In this document: positions 37,901 to 49,361 of the stretch, one piece after another
Numbering within the stretch: position 1 is the stretch's first letter
Layout: the number at the start of each line of letters is the position of its first letter
Assembly: GCA_036245805.1 (NCBI GenBank)
Contig: BTRK01000001.1
Coordinates: forward strand, 14,756,001-14,820,000
Direction of reading: 5' to 3'
DNA: 64,000 bases
DNA from: Pristionchus mayeri
Taxonomy: Eukaryota; Nematoda; Chromadorea; Rhabditida; Neodiplogasteridae
Notes under the pieces: model-generated
The model's database searches: none
The model's input: the letters and a program-made list of their open reading frames with translations, nothing else
What the model was told of the DNA's origin: nothing
Position numbers and translations under genes: made by a program

Positions 37901-39742
37901 GTCTTCGTGCTCACACTGGCGAGACTCCCTGAGTTCATCGACACCTACTTCATCGTGAGCTTTTCAGATGATTTCGGATGTAAACCATCAGTGAAGGCAT
38001 GCGGCTTTTGAATCATTATCGAGGTGATAAGATACAAACGCGAACGACGGTATCGTACAGAGAGATGGACCTCGATTCGTGTGCAGAACAAAAAATTGCA
38101 ATAGCGCCTCTTCGACGCAGCTTGCATTTGATCAAAGAGTGAAACTTACGATTGGTGTTAGCTTGTGTCATCACGAGGGGAGAGATCAATAAGTTGTTAT
38201 TTTTCAGAAGATACGAATAGAAGCGATTGCATTTCATCAAAATGTTAGCAAATACGTAGTGCCTGAAACATTTCTCAGTATGTTCAATAATGTAGCAAAC
38301 ATTTGATTGTTTCGAACATCAATGACAACTCTTAATCCAAAAAAAACTAAATTTCAAATTGATATTCACCAGGTTCTCCGCAAGCGGCCTCTCCTCTTCA
38401 TCCACTGGTACCACCACGCATTCACGCTCTTCATCAGTTGGTGAGTGAACTTTCTTCGAGGATTTTTACATTTCCTATTCTCGTCAAATTCATGTTCTCT
38501 CCTCGCGATGAAATCACACGTTGTATCGATCCCAATTTCAAAATGCTCTTTAGAAAATAGCGTCAATATGAGCAAAACTGCAGTAATATTCCTTCACCAA
38601 ATTTAGATTTTATGCTCTTGGAAATTGGCGAAAATATCATTTCACCCCTGCGTAAAATATTAAGAACAGTCGATGGAGAGAAGTAAGGATGGCTTGGTAG
38701 ACAATCGGCCTGTTTAATCTGTCAGAAATGTCCGAGAAAAGTTGCGCAAAAAGTTCGCGATCTTCTGAGGTGCGTAAAAACTGTTTCTCTCAAAAAACCG
38801 CGCGCTCTATCTATTTCTCTAACCACCTCGATAAAAAGTTCACGAACTTTTCAACGAGCTCGATGAAAAAGGTAGATGAAAATCTGCTAGAAAAGTCAGA
38901 GAAAGGAGAGAGAGCGCGCGATCGGAGAGAGGGAAAAGGAAGTAAACAACAACAGCTTCACTCGCACACTTCTGACAGATTAAACGGGTCGAATGTCTCA
39001 TTCTGCTATCTCGCCCGTCTGACAGGCGAGAAGTGTTGAATGAAGAGATTAGTTTCTCGAACTATAGAGATAAGTGCTTTTCAGGTACGGCTACTCCAAC
39101 CTCCTGCCCTGCTCCCGTCACGCCATCTACGTGAATGCCCTGATTCACACAGTGATGTACAGGTACTGCCCCTTGATAATTGTGTGTGTGTGATTGGATG
39201 GGGAAGTAATTTCTCCAGAGTTAATCGAGCAGAAAATAATGAGTTTCACAAAACCATTAATTGGAAGATTGGGTACACATGTCGATGAATGGGAACTTGG
39301 AACTGAAAAAAACAACATAATTATAGCTACTACTTCCTCTGCTCGCTCAAGATCCAACTCCCTTCCCTCGTCGCTCGACTCATCACCATCGCCCAGATCA
39401 TCCAGTTCTGCTTCATCTTCTACGCTGTTGGACACACGACCGTGATTCATTATCTGATGGGGGTGAGAATATGATAGAGCTTTTTAAACTTCAACTCTTA
39501 GAGAACGCCACAACGACTAATAGTGAGTGTTCCGTGCAAAATGAGACGATTACCTGAATTTCAATTTTTTCGAAATTGTATATTGATCTTTCCAGAAACC
39601 CTGCGAGCTCCATGACGAATCGATCGTGCTGACCTGGATCATGGACCTCTCGTATCTCTATCTCTTCGTCGACTTTTATCTCAACAAGTACAACAGGAAG
39701 ATCGCGAAGGAGGACGAAGTCAGGGCGTTCAAGAGGGACTAA
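34919..39742 (+). CDS. Very-long-chain fatty acid elongase (ELO family), 282 aa
   Basis: ELO enzymes catalyse the condensing step (acyl-CoA + malonyl-CoA) of fatty-acid elongation in the ER membrane. Nine exons (34919-34990, 35047-35106, 35322-35408, 37241-37334, 37848-37954, 38373-38440, 39085-39162, 39327-39462, 39596-39742) sum to 849 nt, a usual ELO length. Family hallmarks are SKWMGDHTLFTI near the N-terminus, LPEFIDTYFIVLRKRPL, the histidine box HWYHH (His151, 154, 155), VNALIHTVMYSYYF and a basic C-terminus (NKYNRKIAKEDEVRAFKRD) of ER-retention type. Hydrophobic segments are consistent with a multi-pass protein. The 1.8-kb third intron contains an antisense ORF (35970-36497), the fourth intron a hAT-like MITE (37354-37626). 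A broken copy of the final exon lies 185 bp downstream. Substrate chain length cannot be read from sequence. Confidence 0.93.
35970..36497 (-). CDS. Hypothetical 175-aa protein, nested antisense in an ELO intron
   Basis: Single open frame of 175 codons in the large third ELO intron, on the opposite strand. The protein begins MSICFYFSC, has an acidic DDDDVSPD stretch, a central segment with FRGMLEQLWRGLHAYDPAIL, an acidic/serine run (ETDSESEDTKEH) and a basic tail (FLKRKKRSNQ). Composition looks protein-like and low-complexity bias is modest. No family is recognised. A second overlapping frame (35936-36424 minus) is also open, so chance cannot be excluded; additional upstream exons are possible. 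Confidence 0.45.
   Translation of the reverse strand: MSICFYFSCPMLHRTIVCSTYREAIVRLATTKGNDDDDVSPDAECHRSSGNSHSAQAIFADGSPALYVEGDSFRGMLEQLWRGLHAYDPAILDDLADPRERESQPPIRPTRRRSVYRNLDWMFNPRGYQDFYGETDSESEDTKEHTKDSSRNEGKTDSGAGSCFGFLKRKKRSNQ
37354..37626. mobile_element. hAT-like MITE, copy in the ELO gene
   Basis: Ends GGCACTAGGTC and GACCTAGTGCC, flanked by 8-bp near-duplications (TCATAATC and TCAAAATC). It includes an inner (AAATTT)n run near 37565. Target duplications of 8 bp are characteristic of hAT transposons. Confidence 0.75.
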
Positions 39743-39926
39743 TTGAGGCTTAGGCTCAACTTATCGATTGATATAGTTTACTATCTATGATTAGTAAACT
39801 GCAGTTTGTCTTCGAATGCAGTTGATAATAATCAATGTATTTTCTAGTGTCGAGAGCATTGGTATTTTGATAAATATTTTTTTGTCGAAACACCAACCGC
39901 ATTAAATTTTCATCGGATGTTTATAT

Positions 39927-40011
39927 GTCTTCGTCGACTTCTGCCTTAACAAATATCATAAACAGAAAGATCGCGAAGGAGGACGAAGTAAAGGCATTCA
40001 AGACCGATTGA
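39927..40011 (+). pseudogene. Decayed partial copy of the last ELO exon
   Basis: Matches the 3' end of the ELO coding sequence (TCTTCGTCGACTT..., GAAAGATCGCGAAGGAGGAC, then the final codons and a stop). It has four extra bases after the AACAA block, which shift the frame. It begins 185 bp after the real stop codon. The rest of the exon is not duplicated, so this is a local partial tandem duplication that cannot encode an elongase end. Confidence 0.85.
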
Positions 40012-40272
40012 TTCATGTTTTTGTATCTTGGTTTCGCGGAACTTCTTGGATTACTAGCATGTGGCCACATCCTCCGCTCCTACTCTACCCAATTTATGTA
40101 TTAGTATTCCTCCCTGATGCTCACACAATATCCCTCAATTTAGGGGAGAAATGATAACTTATAGCGGGGATGGCCTATAGCCGACCGATTTTTTTGTATT
40201 TTGAATTGTCTGTAGATTGAATAATTATTAATCCGATGAGAACACATTTTGTTTTATGCTTTTGTCTTGAAT

Positions 40273-40420
40273 AAAGGTAAAGGTAAAGGTAAAGGTACAT
40301 TCCGTCTTCGAGACTGGGCTCGCGGGAGAACACTGCTAGGCCAGTGCAAATTTGGGCGGATTCCGTCCGGAGTGCCCACCTTTCGCCAGGCCTATTTACC
40401 TGCGTGATCTAGTCACGACT
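40273..40420 (+). mobile_element. SINE-like retroposon copy with (AAAGGT)n end
   Basis: Starts with four units of AAAGGT, followed by CCGTCTTCGAGACTGGGCTC, GGGAGAACACTGCTAGGCC and a terminal GATCTAGTCACGAC. These are shared with 8401-8528 (opposite orientation). A longer internal segment is present here than at 8401. Confidence 0.7.
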
Positions 40421-41183
40421 GCCAATTTCGAGTTCGAATTCGACCCAGCAACCCTAACTTCCAGTAGGTTACCATCCGACCTAGTGCATGTTTTGCATGT
40501 GTGCATGTGACATATTTTGATATACGATCGCACTTACTTTTGAAGAAACATGCCAGTACCAGTTCTTATTTTCTTTGAAGATCGAACTAATCCATGTAAG
40601 ATCGACGAGAAAACCTGACCTAGCATACATTTATATCAGCTGGAAAATGATCAGGATTCGCAACCCATCCTCATTTTCCTGAAAGACATCATGCAAAAAC
40701 AAATTTGGTAGTTTCTTTTTAAATTTTACCCGATTCCGGAATTTGGCATACGGTTAAATGTTTGAAATGTTTTGAATTATTCGCTTACCGTTTTTCGTTG
40801 GGCGGCTGTAAAAACATGACAATATGAATTAGAATATTATAATAGAAATACATGCGTGCAGAGCGCGTGATCTACAATGAGCTCGCTATGTTTGAATTTA
40901 CAATAATATACAATTAGAAAATATGAAGGGAAAGGTGGGAACGTGGAGATAAACCATTGTAATGGAAAATATGAGAGTGAAATTACAAAAGATTATAGTG
41001 TTTTGTATACGGCGACTGGAACACATAATCTAAGCGTGTTTAATATTTCACAATTACCGTTCACATTGTTCAAACGCTAGTGGTAATTAATATTTATTCA
41101 AATCCCGTATGAGAATCCATTGTAAGAATCACAGAAGATGTCATGAATATGTGTAGTGAGGTTTCAAAGAGAGTCTAAGAAGT

Positions 41184-44100
41184 CTACTGAGTCGTGGGCG
41201 GGACAATGAATGAGAAATCGTTGCTCTCCCACTCCTCCTTCCCGTGCTCCTCGAAGATGTTGAGGAGACGTCGCTCACGAAGGAAGGCCGAACCGTCTGA
41301 AAATGAGTTGGCATGATTCAAAAACGAAATTGGTCAGAACAATGCCATTATTTGTTTCATAATTATTGTAATTCAAGAGCGCTTGTGTTAACAAATGCAT
41401 TGCCCTCGCACATGTTCTTGTGCAATTCAATAAATTAGTATTTCACTTGAAATGCCATGAAATATAAACGAACCAGCGTTGACGATGAGTGCCGTCTGGC
41501 ATCTCGTTCCGTACAGCGGTGGGCTGCCGACGCGAATGAAAATGGAGGAGAGGCAGCGAGGGTCGGTCGTCTTGACCTGTAAAGCTTTTTTTTGAATTAT
41601 TTTTCTAAGATCATGGCTACTGAATGGCTAAAATTTGAGGCAATCACTTGAGTTGCAATCACTAGATCAATCGATCAGTGATTTCTCATGGTAAAGGAAG
41701 ACGATATGATTGCCGGCTCTCGAGAGATCACTTACCTGCGATTCGAGTTGGGAGTCCGGGTAGCACTGCTTCGCGTCGGCGCCCACCGAGAAGAGCGATT
41801 CGGCGATCTGAATCGTGATTAGTTTGAAATTAAAAATAAAAATTTTACAACAATAAATAACAGAGATATATCTGATAGTCGCTTGCAATCGATTGTGAAC
41901 GTTTTGAATCAAAAATTGATTTGAAAAATATAGCCCGTTCGCAGTGAGACTAGTTGCGTTCAATTGAATATGAAACTGGCCTCGGCATCGCTCGTAGACT
42001 GTCCCAGACCGTCGAGCACTCCCTTAAATAAGGAATTGAATCGCTTTCCTCTGTCTCGATTCTACTAGAATGTCTATGGATGAAGCCAGTTCTGGCTTGT
42101 GATTTAAAAGAATTCAGAACCGACCTGGAAGAGCGCCTTGCCGTGCTTCATCTTCTCGAAGGTCGCGTGAGGCGGGCAGTTGCCGACCACGTGCGTTCCT
42201 TTAACTATGGAGTTTAAGGCATTAAAATAACAAAAATATTTTCGAAATAAGTAAAGTCTGATTAATCAATACTTACATAACTAATTAATTAATTAATACA
42301 ACTAGACCTGTAGGCCAGGAGAGCGGTGCCAGCTCATCCACCAGCGCGTTCGTGAACGAGTGCATCTGGTAGTCGCCGCCGGCGGGACTGAACTATTTAT
42401 TGATTCAAAAAATATTTGAATGAACCATCTTTTGAATCATTAGAATAACAAACAAATCCCATTAAGAAATATGAAAAAAAACTAACACTTCGAATCTTTT
42501 GAATCATATTAAAATGATACAAAACAGGGTAAAACACTAGCCGGTCAATGGCGACGAAGGTGAATCCGTTGTACTCTCCTGCGTGCGGAACGAGCGAGGA
42601 GCAGAAGTCAGCGCCGTCTTTGGACGAAGAGAGGAAATCGTGCACGATTCGTCCTGGAAAGCTCAGATTTAACGGGAGAAATCACAATAAAGTCAGTTTA
42701 CGGTAGACATTCTATCCCGATTCGGCCTGAAAATAAACCTTGAGCGGGTCATGTTACACGATGCCTGAAGGTGTTTTTGTTGTTATTCTTTTGATGGTAT
42801 TGTTTTATCCAACTGAATTCGAACCACCCTACACTACAACCATACTCGAGTCTTCTTATCCACCTGATATATTCTGATCTGGTTTTCCGGGGAAAATCAC
42901 AATAAAGTCAGATTGCGGTAGACCTCGCGATTTGCCCTTCCCCAGTATGTTCATAGTAGGCTCCCACAGTTCCAAAAAAGCTTTTGTAAAAGTTCTGAGA
43001 AAGGGTGCTATTTTTGGTTATCATCCGACGGTGATCTTCCAACCTAGGATGCAGTACCTCTGCTGGTCAATTCGGCCGACTTCGAGGCAGTAATCGAGAG
43101 CAACACGCCGATCTTACCCTGGAAATTAAGACACTATTTTCATAATACTGCAGCAACAAGGCTCAACTGATTGCAGAGCCTAGCGTGGCCATTCCTAGAC
43201 CAGAGATGGTTCCGCGAGAAATCGTATCCTCATTCTGAGTGATTTCTCGCCCATCTGTCTTGTATGACTGCAGGGAGAATGAAGGAGTTAGTACTTGCGA
43301 AGCCTTCCCTACTCTAGGCAACTGCACAACTGTTTGAAGCGGCTGTAGTATTTTTGCAGCCACTGCTGCTTTCAGAATATGAACATACAAATGACAGATG
43401 AAACAGTTTGCCTGTTCATTGATTCCGAACCATGTGCCCTTGAGCGGATCCTGCAGGTCGATGCCTGAAGATGTTATTGTTGTTATTGTTGTTGTTGTTT
43501 TTATTGATAGTGTTTTGAAGAGTCAATGGTGGCTGCACCCTACACTACAACCACACTCGAGTCTCCTTATCACTCCATTCTGATCTCTGCGTCTGTGCAA
43601 TCTTGTCGCTTTCTATCTCATTGTTTTCGTTGAAAGGTGACCACTGAGGCTAGTGCGTACGTGTTTTTGTTATCGGAAAGTCGGCAAGAGACAGACTACG
43701 AGATTTGGACTGCCTGAACTCGTCAATATTGAACCCCTTCTTCCCAGTCTAGGGTTAAACTACACAATGAATCGTGTGCACAAGGAAAACAGTTGATTCT
43801 TTCTTCAAAGATCGGCGAAATTGCACTTTGCACTTTGTAGCGGTAGCCCCTAACGCTTTTCAGCATCCTTCTCCCTGCCCTCTCCCTCTCTCATCCCCAC
43901 CAGAGAACCACACATAAATCACTGATCGCGACACCTTCTCATGCACACTTCCTGCACACAAACAAATTGATTGTGCCGCTACACTAGAGAGATAGGGACG
44001 AGACGGAGAGAGAGAGAGGCGAGATAGCACGGGAAATTGAGAGAGTTTAGATAGATTATACCCGAAAGCACTCCATTTCTCCATGCAGCTGCAGCCGTCG

Positions 44101-44188
44101 GCCTCTGCAGCATCTCATCTCTGATGGACAGCAGGATCAGGCTATGTCTTGCCGTCGGAGGCCTCAGCGTCAGGAACAGATTGCACAT
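41184..44188 (-). CDS. TANGO2 homologue (NRDE-type protein), 278 aa
   Basis: TANGO2 proteins act in Golgi/mitochondrial homeostasis and metabolic-stress resistance; the biochemical activity is not settled. Ten exons on the minus strand (first 44188-44062, last 41296-41184) sum to 837 nt, close to the length of animal TANGO2. The N-terminus MCNLFLTLRPP with RDEMLQRPTAAAAW matches the family's Cys2 and NRDE-like motif region. GTWFGINEQGKIGVL corresponds to the conserved GTWLG...GK segment, GNCPPHATFEKM to the GLSNA region, and YGTRCQTALIVNADG...ERR to the C-terminal signature. The ATG follows TTTCAGCA directly, suggesting trans-splicing. Introns 2 (43411), 7 (41980) and possibly 4 (42541) start with GC. 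Intron 3 holds a decayed copy of exon 2 and a MITE remnant. Confidence 0.88.
42737..42880 (-). pseudogene. Decayed duplicate of TANGO2 exon 2 and adjoining intron
   Basis: CCTTGAGCGGGTC...GATGCCTGAAG parallels the exon-2 boundary at about 43438-43470. The flanking intron sequence (TTGTTGTTATT..., CACCCTACACTACAACCA, ACTCGAGTCT) is shared with 43475-43570. The copy contains an in-frame stop and has lost exon character. It indicates an old intragenic duplication. Confidence 0.7.
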
Positions 44189-44746
44189 TGCTGAAACGAG
44201 GCAGAGAGCGGTTAGACATAACGGGAAAGCGAGGGAGCGCAGAGAAAATGACGAAAGGAGAAGATGATAGGAGGAAAAAAGGGGAGTGACGAACGAGAGG
44301 GAGTTTGTGGGGAAGGAAAGAGGGGAAAGGACAATGGAGAGATGATGAGAACACGCGTGTGATAGCGTGTTTTCCAAGAGGTGGAGTGGTTCAAAAGAAC
44401 AGAGATCTATCCTGATAGAGAGGAGGAAGGAAGGGCAACTCGCTGAATAGTGATTCAAAAGAGGAACCGACCTGCCCGAGAGGACGAAGCTGGATGGAAT
44501 GAAGGGGGTAATACGTAACGAGTTCGTCATCCTGTTGTTTCGACTATTTGCATAGTTTGTAATCTCGTCACTGTGATGAGATTGAAAGATCGATTATATC
44601 TAAAATGCCATTGATTCAAGATCAAATCCTTGTGTATGGAGTTGGGCATGCAAATGTATATTTGATTGAATTGCGTTGTGTTCGAAGAACCATCCCTATC
44701 GCATGTATACACTGAAACGTCAATCATCCACGATACAGACCGGCGG

Positions 44747-44837
44747 AGCAATCGTCTGACTCTCTTCGGCTTGCACGCTCTCTCGTCTCTCTGACCGGCG
44801 AGAGAGCGTGCAAACTGAAGAGAGTGAGACCATTGCT
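44747..44837. repeat. 91-bp hairpin element, copy 3
   Basis: AGCAATCGTCTGACTCTCTT left end, ...GTGAGACCATTGCT right end, same length as copy 1. Near-perfect stem with loop around TCTCTGACCGG. Confidence 0.85.
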
Positions 44838-45130
44838 CGACCGGCGACAGATCAGAATGAAGACAATCATGTCTTGCGAAGTCAAATCATTCAAGTGTCC
44901 ATTCAATTTCCCTTTAAAAAGTTATTCGTCCTTATTTTTTATAGCTGTGCCGGATGGAGGGGACTCCAGTGTAATATGAACTGAAGTCAATCTTATTTTC
45001 TCAAACAGCATCGAATCGCTCTCTAGGAGTTGTCTCGTTATCTTACTCGTTTATCTGTTGTAGTGAATTATCAGCGTTCTTCCTGTTCTCCCATTCTTGC
45101 ATTTTTCTTCAATTTTCATGAATATTTTGA

Positions 45131-45216
45131 GGGTCTGACTCTCTTCAGTTTGCACGCTCTCTCGCCGGTCATAGAGACGAGAAAGCGTGCAAACTGAAGA
45201 GCGTCAGACGATTGTT
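45131..45216. repeat. 91-bp hairpin element, copy 4
   Basis: Starts GGTCTGACTCTCTTCAG and ends CTGAAGAGCGTCAGACGATT. The loop is in the inverse orientation (GCCGGTCATAGAGACG) relative to copies 1 and 3. Confidence 0.85.
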
Positions 45217-46618
45217 CGAAGTTTTCTCAAACCAATTCGCAATAATTGCAGTAATGCACGCCCTACTCGCGTACAAAGGATGACTGGTCCACACTATAAT
45301 AATTCTTTATCATGCGACAGTGCAGAGGTATAAAATAGATGTTACAAGGAAAATTAGAATCATGATAATTACGATGTCACATCTGGATGACAAAGGGAGT
45401 GTACACTATGTTGAGCTATTTGAATTGAGTAAGTTGCACTTTTTCCATCTAAAACTTTAAGCAATTATAAGTAGCATTTTCAGAAACAGCCTCGACTGAC
45501 TCACACTAAGCGAAGAAACTTTTCAACGATGCGGTTGCAACAAGTCCGATGGCAGATGTAATGTTTCCAAACGTTAGTCGTTTAATCATTTTGAAACAAC
45601 TACTCATAGTTGTAACACGCACTTCGGATGCATTTCTTAAACTCGAGTGTTGTGCATTTAATCTGAAGTGTCAATTTGGATATCTCTAGTATATGGTACA
45701 CTATCCGTCTAGAACATCGAACAACGATAGTCTCGGAAATTAAAGGGGTTGTTACTCGAATTACGAAATCTAGCATTGGACAAAAATAGAGTAATCCATT
45801 AATTGTTTACCTATGTTTAACTTCGATCCTTCAGGATCGGTAACGGGAACATGGAGACGCAAGAGGCGAGGTAAAACATTAGCCCCAATCGGAGAGGCCT
45901 GAAGGAGAATAGCGAGTGCTAAATGGCATTACAAATGAAGTCGCTTGTTGCAGCGTTTCTTAACATCCTCGTTTCGCCCTTCATACCTAAGCAATGGTCT
46001 TGTTCGCTAACCTACTCCCACGGCCGTTGTTCGATTGTCAGAAAGTCCTATTCGAAAATGGATTTCTATCCATCCTATTAGTATCAACGGACAAGCGATA
46101 GTATGCAATTGTATTACCCTTTCATTTCAATTCCTTCCGATGCGATCATATTTTTACTTTTCCGATCCTGGATCGATATTAACGAATTGTCTACTTCCTA
46201 ATGCGGCACATGCCCAAGGAATCAACATTTGTATGCACTCTATATGATGATTTTTTATGGGAATCGGAGTGGAAATACAGTATTATTGTATATATTGATG
46301 GCTTTAAAAACAGAACAACGAATGGTTGTATCTAATTGGATCGGATCAAGTGGCCAAATGGTTATTATATCGATCATGATTGAATACGCAATAAGTCTGC
46401 GTATATTCTGCTGCTGTGAAAAAGTACATTCGATGGGATGTTTACGTGTTGAGACACCTTGTAAAGTGAGAGCTATTCATCAAAACAGGGCCGTTAGATG
46501 TTTTCCTATCCTCCCTTGCAACTCTCGTGTCTCTGAGGTGTCGAAATCACCAGTGAAAACATTACCACATTTGACGCCTCACTCCCACCCGCTTTTTTAA
46601 CTTGTTCACACATTTTAG

Positions 46619-48789
46619 ATGGAATCGGTCGCAATTCAGACGCTGCAAACAATTCAGGAAGATGATATCGAGGTACACACATATCAACGTTTATAGCAGT
46701 GCAATATTGTTGGTTTAGAACCACTTGAAGTCATCATTTACGAGATAAATTTTAAAAATGAGAAAATAAACAAATTGCAGAGTAACTCGTCTGCATCAAT
46801 GTCATGCGACTCTCATGATCAGGAAAATTCGGATTCCGAGATAAATGAACATGAAGAACAGACAGCCTCAGGTCAGCAGTTAGCATGAGACAAGTAAGTG
46901 TCACAACTACATTTTCCCCTGTAATTGCAGTGCTCTTCGAAATACCAGACAGACCGGATATCACATATGGAATGTGCATCTGTCTACCGACAAGGGTGAG
47001 CAAAATATACTTCTCATATGACGCCGTTTGCCTAAGAATCGAGCAGATCCGAATGGATTCGGCACAGCCAAAAATTTTGATTCAATAAACATCTGGGGTT
47101 TGTGGTAATCGAATGTGCTGAAAACGATATCACATTAATTTTGCCCCCAGAGCCTTCGTTGGCTCCAGATGTCGTCACGTCGAAACCACTTTTTGAGTAT
47201 ATCTAGCACTTGAGTACTAATTTTAACACTTTCCGGAGGGGCGATATTCTCAAAAAAGTGATTGCGACGTGACGGCGTCTGGAGCAAACGAAGGCTCTGG
47301 GGTCAAAATGAAAGCGCCCATCTTTTTTTCACATTCGCTTACCCCAAAAGCCAGACTATTAGAGAATCGACTATTTTCGGCTGTGCCGATTCTTGCTTCT
47401 TAGGCAAACGGGCTCATATGCATACACTCTCTCCATTTCTTTCACCGTCAGCAAAAACGAGAGATGAGAGGAGAGAGGTGGCTAAATATCACAGTTATCC
47501 ATGCCTCCGACGAGGCGCACGACCCATGCATGCCTGCGCACCCGTGCAAAACCAACATGGTACATGGTTACACACTCTGATAGGTTCGCTACAAGTGCTG
47601 AATAGCTGCACATAACTTATCACGAAATATTTCAGATTGTCGCGCTCTCCGTAATGTGCATCATTTTCGGATCTTTTGCCGGAGGCTTGGCAGTACAGCT
47701 CCACATTATCGTAACCAAATTGCTTTGGTTTTGTTTTTGAGTTCGAGATACATATAATGGCACATTAGCCTGTAATTTCTATCGGTTACTATACTATTAT
47801 CATTTTTCAGTTATGAGAAACCAATGTTTAGACTGACGGCGACTAGACAGATCTCGTAATGCGCATCGTTAGTTGTGCGCACTGCATTATCTTTATCTCC
47901 GATGAGTCTCATGTTTGAGTTTCAGTGCTTCTTAAATTTTGAAAACGTTATTCAGCTTCGTTTTCTGCTCTTCTGGAGATGCCGTCCAAAGGCTTTGCAG
48001 GACTTTCTTGCTTGATCGGAGTTTTGGTATGTGCAATATTTAGTAGACTCCGAAATTCTGGTCCCCTAGCATTCAATTTTTTCTTGTTCTTAAAAACAAG
48101 TTCAATAAAATGTATTTATGTGTAAAAATAAATTGTGTTCAACTTGAACTTGAAAAAAAAATATTATAATATGTTCAGTTTGCGGAATTGCTCTTATTTT
48201 TCGCGTTGCTGATCCTACTTATCATTGCGGTGAGGAGTGTTCAGACGCATTTAAATATACTCATAATGCTCTGAAAAGAGTAGTGTATCCAAACAACAAT
48301 ATTGGTACTACTACGTATTATTTTTAGTGCATATTTCTCGTATCTTGCCTCATCATCATTCATTATCTACCGTATTACACCAACAATTACGCTAGAGACA
48401 AGGCCAAGATTACGTCTTACATCATCGACAGCATCAAATATATGGGAATGATCATACTTTATATGGCTCTCTGCCTGGGATTTAGAAAGGTAATCAACTT
48501 ATATGGTAACATAAAGAAAACATGTTTTTATAAAAATATCGAATTTTGTATAACCAATATGATCGTATAAATCGCTATTCAGCAATCCAAATCAATCATC
48601 TGTCATGCATTTGTGACAGGAACAATACAAATTACATTTTGGTGCAAGATATACCAATGAAATCACATCTGCTAAATTACTATTATGATTATTATATATT
48701 ATTTATTTCAGATTCTCATTCGGTATCGAAAGTCGATCGATGGCTATGCTTCATGTTGTGTATGTGTTCGTCCTCACGTCCTCATCTGA
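46619..48789 (+). CDS. Four-transmembrane protein, tandem paralogue 1 (206 aa)
   Basis: Eight exons (46619-46672, 46781-46871, 46931-46995, 47636-47684, 47956-48026, 48179-48229, 48328-48489, 48712-48789) total 621 nt. The N-terminal ~65 residues are acidic and Ser/Glu-rich (DSHDQENSDSEINEHEEQ), presumably cytosolic. Hydrophobic segments follow: IVALSVMCIIFG; GLSCLIGVLFAELLLFFALL continuing into a third, CIFLVSCLIIIHY; and MGMIILYMALCLGF before a basic, Cys-containing tail (ILIRYRKS...CCVCV). No family is recognised. The ATG follows TTTTAG directly. Phase matching requires intron 4 to start with GC at 47685-47686, where the paralogue has GT. A palindromic element (about 47016-47418) lies in intron 3. 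Function unknown. Confidence 0.72.
47016..47418. repeat. Palindromic TIR element in a 4-TM gene intron
   Basis: Left end CATATGACGCCGTTTGCCTA and right end TAGGCAAACGGGCTCATATG are inverted repeats. Inner blocks also pair (GATTCGGCACAGCC with GGCTGTGCCGATTC; GAGCCTTCGTTGGCTCCAGA with TCTGGAGCAAACGAAGGCTC). No coding capacity. Confidence 0.8.
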
Positions 48790-49361
48790 TACCCAAGCCT
48801 TAATTATTTCAAACCTCTATCTGTATCGTTAACCTGCAACCTTTATTTGTATAGCTGTATCGTTGAAACAGGTTTTGCCTACATCACTTTCCCGAAATAT
48901 ACAAAAATAGCAGAATAACGTTTCATACCATCGATCATCGAAAAATATTTAAAGTATTTGATGCGGTATTATTTTGATCACGAATTAAAAAATATATTAA
49001 ATTATATCAACAACGAAGCCGTGATTGAAATTATTCGAGAAATATGATTTTGGTATACGTTAAGTGCTTGTGGCGATGAACCTATAAACATTCACCAAGC
49101 CAAAAATCTACGGGGTGGTGTGCGTATCATGTGTCGTGAAAAAAGTACATTAAATCGAATGTTTACTTGCTGAGGCATCTTGCAATAGTAGAGGTGCATC
49201 AACACGTACCCCGTGACATGTCCATTCTCCCTTCCATTGTATGTAACTCTCCTGCCTCTTAGGTGTCGAAAAAACCCAGCGATAACATGTACAATTTTCA
49301 TGCCGCTCATTATCTTGTGATATTGATTTTTCCGACATTTGAATGGCCGGAAATATTTTAG
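48790..49361. other. Spacer between the tandem 4-TM genes
   Basis: About 570 bp. Its right half resembles the upstream region of the first copy (shared CTCTCCTGCC/GTGTCGAAA-type blocks), consistent with a tandem duplication that included the promoter. Confidence 0.55.

Larger units (their letters stand above)
39743..41183. other. Spacer between ELO and the TANGO2 homologue
   Basis: Holds the ELO pseudo-exon, a retroposon copy (40273-40420) and AT-rich sequence beyond 40500 with no exon. The two genes are convergent. Confidence 0.6.
44189..46618. other. Intergenic region with two 91-bp hairpins
   Basis: Divergent promoters of TANGO2 (minus) and the first 4-TM gene (plus) must lie here. Hairpins are at 44747-44837 and 45131-45216. 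A stretch near 46420-46600 resembles the 5' flank of the second 4-TM gene (49130-49290: blocks around AAAGTACATT, TGTTTAC, GAGGTGTCGAAA), so the promoter was duplicated with the gene. No other exon is supported. Confidence 0.55.

Noticed and set aside
43979..44530. 183-codon minus-strand ORF upstream of TANGO2
   Set aside because: Only its last part (from 44188) is TANGO2; the upstream Ser/Leu/Pro-rich stretch comes from purine-rich flanking DNA and precedes the TTTCAG acceptor.
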